From assembly GCA_030831725.1 (NCBI GenBank), contig JAURKN010000101.1:1-19542 (forward strand): 19,542 nt of DNA, written 5' to 3'. This document shows positions 1-6,923 of this stretch, piece by piece. The position numbers and the translations under genes were made by a program. The notes below the pieces were generated by a model. That model searched no databases, had not been told where the DNA came from, and worked only from the letters and a program-made list of their open reading frames with translations. The stretch is from Ferruginibacter sp. GTDB taxonomy: Bacteria > Bacteroidota > Bacteroidia > Chitinophagales > Chitinophagaceae. Position 1 is the first letter of the stretch. Every line of letters starts with the position of its first letter.

Positions 1-888
1 ACTCCGCTCTATCCCAATGTTTTCAATCTGATCAACACTATTCTCACGTATGCCTGCCGTATCAATGATTCTATGCAGAACACCATCAATATTCAACGTC
101 TCCTCAATGGTATCGCGTGTTGTACCGGCTATCTCACTAACAATGGCTCTTTCCTCTTTGAGCAAGGCATTCAATAAGGTTGATTTTCCGGCATTGGGTT
201 TTCCAATGATGGCAACACTCACTCCGTTTTTCACCACATTCCCTAACTGAAAAGAGGCAATCAATTCAATGATTACTTTTTCAATGTCATTAATCAGTGT
301 GTGAAAACGAGCCCTGTCTGCAAATTCCACATCTTCGGTTGCAAAATCTAGCTCCAATTCTATCAGAGAGGCAAACTGTATCAATTGCTCTCTCATCTGC
401 TTCAATTGGAGCGAAAATCCGCCTCTCAAATTATGTATGGCAAATCGTTGTGCGGATTGTGTGTTGGCAACAATCAAATCCGCAACAGACTCAGCTTGTG
501 TGAGGTCCAATTTTCCATTGATAAAGGCACGTTGGGTGAATTCTCCGTGCTTAGCCATACGTGCGCCGTTTGCAACAAGTGCCTGCAAAATCTGCTGCAT
601 AACATACGGACTTCCATGTCCACTGATCTCTACCGTATTTTCTCCCGTATAACTTTTGGGGGCTTTGAATAGCGAGATCAACACTTCGTCTATAATCTCT
701 CCATTCCATTGTATCGTTCCAAAATGTAGCGTATGTGTTTTTTGAATCGTAAGGTCTTTATTCGGGAACAGATGATTGACCAGGTTTATGGCATCAGGTC
801 CACTGACTCTGATCACTCCGATTGCAGCTATGCCTGGCGCTGTTGCAGGTGCTACAATCGTATCTTTCCAACCTGATATCTTGTTCAT
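1..888 (-). CDS. mnmE: MnmE, tRNA uridine-34 modification GTPase (partial, C-terminus beyond left edge)
   Basis: This is the first 296 codons of MnmE (TrmE). With MnmG it builds the 5-carboxymethylaminomethyl group on wobble uridine 34 of certain tRNAs in the cytoplasm. The start MNKISGWKDTIVAPATAPG and the following residues match the N-terminal folate-binding domain, then comes a helical part (about 120-220) with the motif GEFTQRAFINGKLDLTQAE. The inserted G domain begins near residue 222: P-loop GKPNAGKS at 229-236, the GTTRDT switch, and DTAG at 276-279. The frame runs open off the left edge, so the NKxD motif and the C-terminal cysteine motif cannot be checked. The start is the ATG at 888, and no plausible earlier start fits the family. 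It lies 85 bases beyond the tonB stop, with a strong hairpin between, so it is probably a separate transcription unit. Confidence 0.97.
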   Translation of the reverse strand, partial: MNKISGWKDTIVAPATAPGIAAIGVIRVSGPDAINLVNHLFPNKDLTIQKTHTLHFGTIQWNGEIIDEVLISLFKAPKSYTGENTVEISGHGSPYVMQQILQALVANGARMAKHGEFTQRAFINGKLDLTQAESVADLIVANTQSAQRFAIHNLRGGFSLQLKQMREQLIQFASLIELELDFATEDVEFADRARFHTLINDIEKVIIELIASFQLGNVVKNGVSVAIIGKPNAGKSTLLNALLKEERAIVSEIAGTTRDTIEETLNIDGVLHRIIDTAGIRENSVDQIENIGIERS

Positions 889-892
889 GCAG

Positions 893-900
893 CAAATTTA
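893..900 (-). promoter_or_regulatory. Possible -7 promoter element for mnmE
   Basis: On the minus strand the sequence TAAATTTG matches the Bacteroidota -7 consensus TAnnTTTG. It ends only 4 bases before the mnmE ATG, so if real the transcript would be leaderless or nearly so. No good TTG sits at the expected -33 spacing. In AT-rich DNA the match could be chance. Confidence 0.3.
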
Positions 901-920
901 TTTCTATTCTGCCGAAGTGG

Positions 921-960
921 TTAAATAAATAATGCCTCCCGATGGTCGAGAGGCATTATT
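921..960 (-). terminator. Strong hairpin terminator after tonB
   Basis: The arms at 928-938 and 950-960 are an 11-base perfect inverted repeat (AATAATGCCTC and its complement). The stem continues inward four more pairs, one of them G-U in the minus-strand RNA, leaving a 3-base loop. In the minus-strand RNA it is followed by the U-rich tail UAUUUAA. It lies 13 bases after the tonB stop, so it fits as an intrinsic terminator of the exbB-exbD-exbD-tonB unit. In the plus direction the arm is followed by A residues, so it would not work that way. Confidence 0.75.
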
Positions 961-973
961 AAAAAGTATGAGA

Positions 974-1798
974 TTATTCTGAAACAACCCACGTAATCGG
1001 CTGTCTCTTGTACGCGGTTACGTTTCTTCCATTTTGAACAGCAGGTGTCCATCTACCAGACTTCTTGATTGCCCTGATGGATTCTTGCTCCATTCCATAA
1101 CCATGGTTGCTTTCTGCCTGAACATCTGTTACACTTCCATCTTTAGCCACAATGAATCTTACGATTACAGTGTACTGTCCGGGAGGTGCACCATTAGAAC
1201 CCGGTACTTCACTATCCAGATTATTGGAAAGATATTTTCTCCATGCTGATGATCCCCCAGGATAATCGGCTTCCACTTCCACTTTTGTGAACACCTTGTT
1301 CTCATCGTCTTCTTTAGGCATTTCAACTGCTTTGGAATTATCGTCGATGGGAGCCTGTACGATTTGATTGGTGTTGTCACTTTCTACCGTCTTGGTGGAA
1401 ATGACCTGGTCTTCTTTTATTTCCTCAATTTTTTCATCCGGCTTCACCTCTTCATCTTTCACAATTTTAGGAGGGGTGAATTTGATTTGATTCACTTCCG
1501 GCGGGGGTGGTGGTGCAGGCGGCGGGGGTGGCGGGGGTGGCGGTGGTGGTTCATCCTTTTTCACTTCAGCCATTTGTGTGTCGATCACGTCGAATGATTC
1601 TTCTGATTTGCCATTTTGCATGACATTAGCCAACACGGTTCCCAGAAAGATAACAAGTAGTAAAGCAGCAGTTGAAACCAAGGCGATTACCATTCTTTTT
1701 TGGTAAGTCTTCCTAAGTTCATATGCCCCATACTCTTTGTTCCTTCCGTCGAAAACAATGTCGAGCAGATCGGAGTTCATAATTTTGTTTACATCCAT
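974..1798 (-). CDS. tonB: TonB family energy transducer
   Basis: TonB carries energy from the ExbB-ExbD proton channel across the periplasm to TonB-dependent outer-membrane receptors. The 274-residue protein has the N-terminal block LDIVFDGRNKEYGAYELRK (12-30) usual in Bacteroidota TonBs and one membrane segment (about 36-58). A proline tract at 84-100 (16 prolines in 17 residues) is followed by an acidic, lysine-rich spacer to about 170. The C-terminal TonB domain (about 175-274) contains GQYTVIVRFIVAKDGSVTDV and ends in TWVVSE. The start is the ATG at 1798; a later in-frame Met at residue 7 would lose part of the conserved block. It is the last gene of the Exb cluster, 54 bases after exbD. 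The proline tract is a GC-rich simple repeat, unlike the rest of the region. Confidence 0.95.
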   Translation of the reverse strand: MDVNKIMNSDLLDIVFDGRNKEYGAYELRKTYQKRMVIALVSTAALLLVIFLGTVLANVMQNGKSEESFDVIDTQMAEVKKDEPPPPPPPPPPPAPPPPPEVNQIKFTPPKIVKDEEVKPDEKIEEIKEDQVISTKTVESDNTNQIVQAPIDDNSKAVEMPKEDDENKVFTKVEVEADYPGGSSAWRKYLSNNLDSEVPGSNGAPPGQYTVIVRFIVAKDGSVTDVQAESNHGYGMEQESIRAIKKSGRWTPAVQNGRNVTAYKRQPITWVVSE

Positions 1799-1852
1799 GG
1801 GATAATTTTTTTGGTTAGATTCGGTGTTGAGGCCGATTCCATAAATTCAATT

Positions 1853-2404
1853 CTACTTTATTCCGTTAGCTTCCTCTGTTTTTTGAATAAGCAGCTTTTC
1901 TGTGTCTGTCATATCCACTTCTGCATAGTGTCCGGGAGGCACATTACATATACTCATCTCATCGAGGATATCAATGGCATTTCTAAAAGTTGATTCGTCG
2001 TCGGACTTGATGATATACATCAGATCATCGATTGGAGTAACCTTTTTCTTGGCAACGATTTCATCTCTGATTTGCTTGAATGTGGTACTCTTGAACTGTT
2101 CACTCAGTTTGTTAGGGTCAAGCTGTCCGTAATAGTAATATACCTGATCCGCTTTACCCAATAAGATGGTCATCGCACCTGAATTTTTCACTTTCAGCTG
2201 TTGGGTGGTATCATCATCTTTAGGTTCATTCATATTCATCGCCGTAGATTGGCTCATGGTCGTAGTGAACACAAAGAATGTGATGAGTAGAAATCCCAAA
2301 TCCACCATGGGTGTGAGATCTACGCGGGTAGAGAGTTTTTTTCCTTTTTTGACGCCGGGGCCTTTTTTATGTCCGCCACCCGACGAGGTGTCCATTTCTG
2401 CCAT
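1853..2404 (-). CDS. exbD: ExbD/TolR family biopolymer transport protein (second copy)
   Basis: ExbD is the proton-carrying partner of ExbB in the energy-coupling complex of the inner membrane. The 183-residue protein has a glycine/lysine-rich cytoplasmic tail (1-27) and then the family motif DLTPMVDLGFLLITFFVF, with the proton-accepting aspartate expected at D35 inside the single membrane helix. A periplasmic domain runs from about 50 to the end. It lies 21 bases after the other exbD and 54 bases before tonB, so the three are very likely co-transcribed. Two adjacent exbD genes beside one exbB are common in Bacteroidota; the two copies are clearly divergent (183 and 217 residues). TolR is the alternative name, but tonB next door favours ExbD. 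Confidence 0.92.
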   Translation of the reverse strand: MAEMDTSSGGGHKKGPGVKKGKKLSTRVDLTPMVDLGFLLITFFVFTTTMSQSTAMNMNEPKDDDTTQQLKVKNSGAMTILLGKADQVYYYYGQLDPNKLSEQFKSTTFKQIRDEIVAKKKVTPIDDLMYIIKSDDESTFRNAIDILDEMSICNVPPGHYAEVDMTDTEKLLIQKTEEANGIK

Positions 2405-2425
2405 TTAGGTAGATTTTATGGGTGA

Positions 2426-3079
2426 TTAATTTCCGGCCTTGGATTGATCGAGATACAATTCTGAACCGACAGGTACAGCTTCTCCGTTGGTAACAATCCT
2501 GAACTTATAGATCTCGTTCTTTTTAAAGGCCTCTTTAACTTTTTTGAATGCAGGATACAATGCTGAATTGTCTCCTTTGATCAGCAACATCTCCTGCAGT
2601 TGACGCTGATCTGTTCCTGCATAAACATTGGTAATGCTCTTCATCCAATCAATCATTTCATTGTTGACGGAATCGCAAGGAATTCCAGGCAACTTGGAAG
2701 CAGGAATTTCGACTTCCCGACTCAAAGAACCTTTGATTTGGTTCAGAGGCATTCCGATGAACTGGGTTTTATTCCATTTGGCAAGTTCGCCTGCTGAAAG
2801 GTTCAATCCTTTAACAGCATTGATGTTGCTGAGAATATCCGCTTTCTTGGTTTCATCACCAAGCATGAGAAAAACCTTTCCCTCTTTGGTCAAGGTAACC
2901 AAGATTGATTTTTCAGGAGCAGCCTTGGATGAAACCGAATTCGGTGGAGTCACCGCCAATACTTCCGGTGGTTTTTGTTTTGTGGCCAGAATAAAGAACG
3001 ACAACAATAGAAAGGCAACGTCGCACATTGCCGTCATGTCGATTGTCGTACTTTTTCGGGGTATTTTTACTTTTGGCAT
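2426..3079 (-). CDS. exbD: ExbD/TolR family biopolymer transport protein (first copy, longer)
   Basis: This is the first of two ExbD-type proteins after exbB. The short basic N-terminus leads into TIDMTAMCDVAFLLLSFF, with the likely proton-carrying aspartate at D20 in the only membrane helix (about 17-33). The periplasmic part (34-217) is longer than in the classical protein of about 140 residues. It ends in a recognisable ExbD-like tail (ALYPAFKKVKEAFKKNEIYK, then FRIVTNG). The start is the ATG at 3079, and the minus strand has AAGGAA about 8 bases upstream, a rather good ribosome binding site for this group. It is 58 bases after exbB. I infer that the two ExbD copies form a mixed complex with ExbB; the sequence does not show this. 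Confidence 0.92.
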   Translation of the reverse strand: MPKVKIPRKSTTIDMTAMCDVAFLLLSFFILATKQKPPEVLAVTPPNSVSSKAAPEKSILVTLTKEGKVFLMLGDETKKADILSNINAVKGLNLSAGELAKWNKTQFIGMPLNQIKGSLSREVEIPASKLPGIPCDSVNNEMIDWMKSITNVYAGTDQRQLQEMLLIKGDNSALYPAFKKVKEAFKKNEIYKFRIVTNGEAVPVGSELYLDQSKAGN

Positions 3080-3137
3080 TTTATTATTCCTTTTTTTTCA
3101 ATGACACAAATTCAATACAAATCAATATTGATTTTTA

Positions 3138-3989
3138 TTATTTGTACAAAGAAGCATAAGATTGTGTCAAGGTAAATCCGGACTCATCGATACCGTAAGT
3201 GATGCCGTCGATTTTGGTTGTGAAAATATTGTAGAAAATGATAGCGAAAGCTGAAGTGCCGATACCCAATGCCGTGTTGTAAAGGGCCTCAGAGATACCT
3301 ACAGACAGTTTGCTTGCAGCAGCTCCACCGCCACTGTCTTCACCCAAAGCGGAGAATGAACGAATCATACCCAATACGGTTCCTAGCAGTCCAAGGAGGG
3401 TTGCAACTGAAGCGATGGTTGAAAGAAAAACGAGGTTTTTTTCAAGCATTGGCAATTCCAGTGCGGTTGCTTCTTCCACTTCTTTTTGGATGGCAGCCAA
3501 TTTTTGGTCTGTGCTCAATTCGTTGTTGCTCATCATTTCTTTATAGCGATGAAGACCCGCCTTCATTACATTACCAACAGATCCTTTTTGCTTATCACAC
3601 TCTGCGATAGCCGCGTCAACATTCTTGTTCGCCAAATGGTATTGTACTTTGCGAACGAAATCAGCGTTGTTTGAAGTTCCTGATGCTTTAGAGATGGTCA
3701 AGAAACGTTCAACCACGAAAGTAAGCATGGTCAACATAGAACCGATAAGGATTGGTACGATGATACCACCAAGATACATTTTGCTCAATGCTGTTTTAGG
3801 AGCATCTCTCTCTGGCCAGAATCCGCCATTTTCACCACCTACACCGAAATTGTCCGGTGCTCCGAGAATAAATCTCCAGATAATGTAACCGGCAAGCAGA
3901 CACAATACCGGTGCCAGTAATGAGATCATGTTGTTGGATTTCTTTGCTTGAGCTGAAGCGTTTTTTGCAGCTGTTTTTGTTTCTGCCAT
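3138..3989 (-). CDS. exbB: ExbB / MotA-TolQ-ExbB proton channel protein
   Basis: This is the inner-membrane proton channel that forms a pentamer around ExbD and powers TonB. The 283 residues contain an alanine/lysine-rich cytoplasmic start and four likely membrane helices: about 21-43, 71-96, 186-212 and 237-257. The first is an N-terminal extra seen in many Bacteroidota members. The family core lies at 190-260, with ASVATLLGLLGTVLGMI and ISEALYNTALGIGTSAFAI, the latter holding the conserved glutamate and threonine. A long cytoplasmic helical section (100-185) separates helices two and three. It is the first gene of the exbB-exbD-exbD-tonB run, and 171 bases separate it from the ABC permease upstream. 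No convincing promoter motif was seen there. TolQ or MotA are excluded by the tonB/exbD neighbourhood. Confidence 0.94.
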   Translation of the reverse strand: MAETKTAAKNASAQAKKSNNMISLLAPVLCLLAGYIIWRFILGAPDNFGVGGENGGFWPERDAPKTALSKMYLGGIIVPILIGSMLTMLTFVVERFLTISKASGTSNNADFVRKVQYHLANKNVDAAIAECDKQKGSVGNVMKAGLHRYKEMMSNNELSTDQKLAAIQKEVEEATALELPMLEKNLVFLSTIASVATLLGLLGTVLGMIRSFSALGEDSGGGAAASKLSVGISEALYNTALGIGTSAFAIIFYNIFTTKIDGITYGIDESGFTLTQSYASLYK

Positions 3990-4116
3990 GACAAACTTTT
4001 TTTTATGGTTTTGTTATCTAAAAGATTCTTATCATGAGAGGAGATGATATTTTTCTTACCTCAACATGATTAGGCGACAAGTTAATAAATATTGGTAAAT
4101 CTCCAATAAACTGATT

Positions 4117-4149
4117 AAAAAAAGAGGGGTCGTTAATGTTAATTTAACG
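4117..4149 (-). terminator. Weak terminator-like hairpin after the ABC permease
   Basis: The arms CGTTAA (4131-4136) and TTAACG (4144-4149) form a 6-pair stem with a 7-base loop. On the minus strand a run of seven T follows at 4117-4123, separated from the stem by about 7 bases. A second 6-pair hairpin (4090-4095 with 4103-4108) lies further on. Either could end transcription of the permease ahead of exbB. The distance between stem and T run makes this uncertain. The rest of the 3990-4160 gap shows nothing else I recognise. Confidence 0.35.
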
Positions 4150-4160
4150 GCAAAAAACGG

Positions 4161-5444
4161 TTACTCATAACGAAGTGCGACAATTGGGTCCATTTTGGCT
4201 GCTTTGTTGGCCGGATAAAGTCCCGCAATCAAACCTACAAGAAAACAAACCAAAATACCCGCTCCTACCCAAATCCAAGGAATAACGAGTCCGGTGTGCA
4301 GCAAAATGGCAACCACATTACCAAGTGCAATACCGGAAATGATTCCTGCAACGGCACCCATCAGACTGATCAACACTGATTCAAAAAGGAACTGTGCTCT
4401 GATTACAGCTCTCGTAGCTCCGAGTGCTTTGGCCAATCCTATTTCTTTCGTTCTTTCATTCACAGCCACCAGCATGATGTTCATGAGTCCAATTGCGGCA
4501 CCAATAAGGGTGATGAATGCGATTCCGATCGTGCCTTTTTCCAAAAATCCCAGATTGGTGAGCAAAGATTCTGCGATGCTGTCGCTTTTGTCGATGTAAA
4601 AATTGTCAGCTTCGGTTACTTTTATTTTTCTGATGGGTCTGAAAATAGCGGTCGCTTCTCCAATCGCCATGTTCATCAGTTTCAAATCGTTCACTTTTAC
4701 TGCCAAGGTATAGTTTGCTCCTTCAGAAGCAAATACCCTTCTGATATTGTTATAACTCGTCAATACGATTTTACTGGTGTTGAAAAATGCGCTTGAACCT
4801 TTGTCCTCCAGCACTGCGATCACCCTGTAAGGAATATGATCCACCCGAACAACGGCATCAATGGCTTTTTCTTTGTTTTTGCCGAACAATTTTTCGGCAA
4901 CCCCATTACCCAACATGCAAACATTGATACCTGATTGCACTTCTGCTTTTGTAAAATTCCTTCCTGTGGCTATCTCATACCCATTCAGGGTGAGATACTG
5001 CTCATCTCCGCCAAACACATTTGTATCAGGATTGGTTTTTGTTCTGCTTGTATTCACCACCACATTGGCAGGCCCTCTGACTCCTATTCCGCAAACAGCA
5101 CCCGGGAAAGTATAGCGTTCACAAAAAAGCTTTGATTCATCGATGGTAATCGGTCTGCCCAGATTGGATTTCTTTTCATTGAGTGCTTTTTTGGTAGACT
5201 TGGTGGCTTCAGACCTTCCCCTATGACCAAAACGCATCGTCCTCTCCTTGTATCTGATGCTGAAGGCATTTGAACCCATGGTGGAGAAGCTCAAAGTAAG
5301 ACTATTGCTGGCAGCCTGAATGGCCGTGATGATGAGTATCAAAGCGAAGATACCTAACGCTATGATGATAACGGTAATGGATGTACGGAGTTTGTTTCCT
5401 TTTATATATTTCCAGGAAAGCGAGAAGATATCGCTTTGTGTCAT
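4161..5444 (-). CDS. MacB/FtsX-type ABC transporter permease
   Basis: This is the membrane subunit of a MacB-like ABC transporter, a family involved in export or mechanotransmission of peptides, lipoproteins or antibiotics; the substrate cannot be told from sequence. The 427 residues follow the family plan. Membrane helix 1 (about 21-43) follows the typical FSLSWKYIKGNKLRTSIT start. A large periplasmic MacB-type core domain runs from about 44 to 300, then helices at about 303-328, 353-383 and 389-411. The signatures RTKEIGLAKALGAT (331-344) and KAAKMDPIVALRYE at the C-terminus are clear. The early periplasmic part (64-98) is unusually basic. The partner ATPase is not in the window. It lies 66 bases after nuoN on the same strand and has its own promoter-like motif, so it need not belong to the nuo operon. 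Confidence 0.93.
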   Translation of the reverse strand: MTQSDIFSLSWKYIKGNKLRTSITVIIIALGIFALILIITAIQAASNSLTLSFSTMGSNAFSIRYKERTMRFGHRGRSEATKSTKKALNEKKSNLGRPITIDESKLFCERYTFPGAVCGIGVRGPANVVVNTSRTKTNPDTNVFGGDEQYLTLNGYEIATGRNFTKAEVQSGINVCMLGNGVAEKLFGKNKEKAIDAVVRVDHIPYRVIAVLEDKGSSAFFNTSKIVLTSYNNIRRVFASEGANYTLAVKVNDLKLMNMAIGEATAIFRPIRKIKVTEADNFYIDKSDSIAESLLTNLGFLEKGTIGIAFITLIGAAIGLMNIMLVAVNERTKEIGLAKALGATRAVIRAQFLFESVLISLMGAVAGIISGIALGNVVAILLHTGLVIPWIWVGAGILVCFLVGLIAGLYPANKAAKMDPIVALRYE

Positions 5445-5457
5445 ATCCTTGTTTTTT

Positions 5458-5492
5458 CAAAGATACAAAAGCTTGGGATGCCGTTTTGACAA
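5458..5492 (-). promoter_or_regulatory. Candidate promoter of the ABC permease gene
   Basis: The minus strand carries TATCTTTG (5465 down to 5458), an exact match to the Bacteroidota -7 consensus TAnnTTTG. A TTG lies at 5492-5490, 24 bases upstream, slightly longer than the usual spacing. The start codon lies 13 bases beyond the motif, giving a very short leader with AAGGAT just before the ATG. No strong terminator is seen between nuoN and this point, so read-through from nuo is also possible. Confidence 0.5.
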
Positions 5493-5510
5493 GTGCAGGT
5501 GATTTGCATC

Positions 5511-6902
5511 TTATCTATACATCCATCCAATCACCAATTCTGGATAGATCCCTATGACCAGAATCAGAGTAGCGATCACTAATAACATAAATGTATGACC
5601 GATAGAAACAGGATAAACAATCTGCTCTTCAGATTCGGGCGATTTGAAATACATGGCCTGAATGATTCTGAAATAATAGTAGGCACTGATAGCAGCAAAT
5701 AAAACCGCTGCGATAACCAGCCATATATGGTTTCCATTTTCAACAGCCGAGATCAAAAGAAAAAACTTGCTTTGAAAACCAGCCGTCAGAGGTATACCGG
5801 TAAGGGAAAGTAAAAAAATGGTTGCGGCAAGCGCCATTAGCGGTTTTGTTTTACCCAATCCGTTGAATCCATCGATGGTGTAATCCTGCATTTTGCTGAG
5901 GACTCCGAAAATTCCAATGGTTGCCAAACTATACGCCGCGGTGTACAGTAAAATGCCTTCTTTTGCTTTCACATTCAAGGCGAAAACAGCCAGCATCATG
6001 AAGCCTGCCTGCGCTATGCTCGAATAGGCAAGCATTCTTTTTACGCTTTGTTGGAAGACGGCAGTTATGTTTCCGATCATCAAGGTGGCGAATGTGATCC
6101 ATGCCACCATGGTCTGCCACTGATTATGCATCGAACCGAAAGCGTTTTCAAACAACCTGAGAAATGCGAAGAAACCGGCCGCTTTCACTACAGTGCTCAT
6201 GAAAGAGGTGAATACGGTAGGCGCTCCGTCGTATACATCCGGTGTCCAAAAATGAAACGGTGCGGCTGAAACCTTGAAGGACATGGAGACAAGCATGAAT
6301 ACCAGTCCCATCGCGATGAAGACAGGCATCTGACCATGGCCCATATCTATTTTATCTATGTAAAATGAAGCGTTCGGATTTCCACCATACACTAAAGCGA
6401 TACCCATAAGCATGATACCGGTTGAGAAGGCGCCCATAAGAAAATATTTCAAAGCCGCCTCGTTGCTCTTCAAATTTCGTTTATCGCTTCCTGTGAGTAT
6501 GTATAAAGGAATAGATATGATTTCTATTCCGATGAACAACATTAGCAACGTATTGAAAGTGGCAGCTATAGCAATACCGCTGAGTATGAAAAAAATCAAA
6601 GCGTAATATTCCGCGACATGCTGTCCTACCTTTGAAATTTCATCCGCATTCAAAAGGAAATAGATAACCATGATGAAAAAAATCACATCGATGAAAAGCA
6701 GATTGAACGCATCCGTCTTGATCATATCAAAAACAGGGAAGCTGAAAAAGGAATGTCCTGTTTTCATTTCCAAACAAGTCGAAGACAGGGCGAGAACCGC
6801 TCCAAACAAGGCAAGATATTTGGGAATCGATTTGTTCTTCAGGAACGCGCCAGAGAACATCAACAATACTCCCCAAATTGCGCTGATAATTATTGCATTC
6901 AT
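5511..6902 (-). CDS. nuoN: NADH-quinone oxidoreductase subunit N
   Basis: NuoN is one of the three antiporter-like proton-pumping subunits in the membrane arm of complex I. The protein is 463 residues with about 14 predicted membrane helices, close to the family's usual 450-490. Visible key features are the glutamate in the fifth-helix motif FIGIEIISIPLY (E127), the lysine at 210 in FKVSAAPFHFWTPDVYDGAP, and a second lysine at 240 in STVVKAAGF, all expected for proton transfer. The start is the ATG at 6902, 21 bases after the nuoM stop. It is the last nuo gene, as in the standard A-to-N order. Confidence 0.97.
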   Translation of the reverse strand: MNAIIISAIWGVLLMFSGAFLKNKSIPKYLALFGAVLALSSTCLEMKTGHSFFSFPVFDMIKTDAFNLLFIDVIFFIMVIYFLLNADEISKVGQHVAEYYALIFFILSGIAIAATFNTLLMLFIGIEIISIPLYILTGSDKRNLKSNEAALKYFLMGAFSTGIMLMGIALVYGGNPNASFYIDKIDMGHGQMPVFIAMGLVFMLVSMSFKVSAAPFHFWTPDVYDGAPTVFTSFMSTVVKAAGFFAFLRLFENAFGSMHNQWQTMVAWITFATLMIGNITAVFQQSVKRMLAYSSIAQAGFMMLAVFALNVKAKEGILLYTAAYSLATIGIFGVLSKMQDYTIDGFNGLGKTKPLMALAATIFLLSLTGIPLTAGFQSKFFLLISAVENGNHIWLVIAAVLFAAISAYYYFRIIQAMYFKSPESEEQIVYPVSIGHTFMLLVIATLILVIGIYPELVIGWMYR

Positions 6903-6923
6903 GTCTTATGCTGCTTGATTTCG

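Noticed and set aside
2628..3104. A 158-codon plus-strand frame opposite the first exbD
   Set aside because: It is antisense to a clear ExbD and its hydrophobic stretches are the mirror of the ExbD helix codons.
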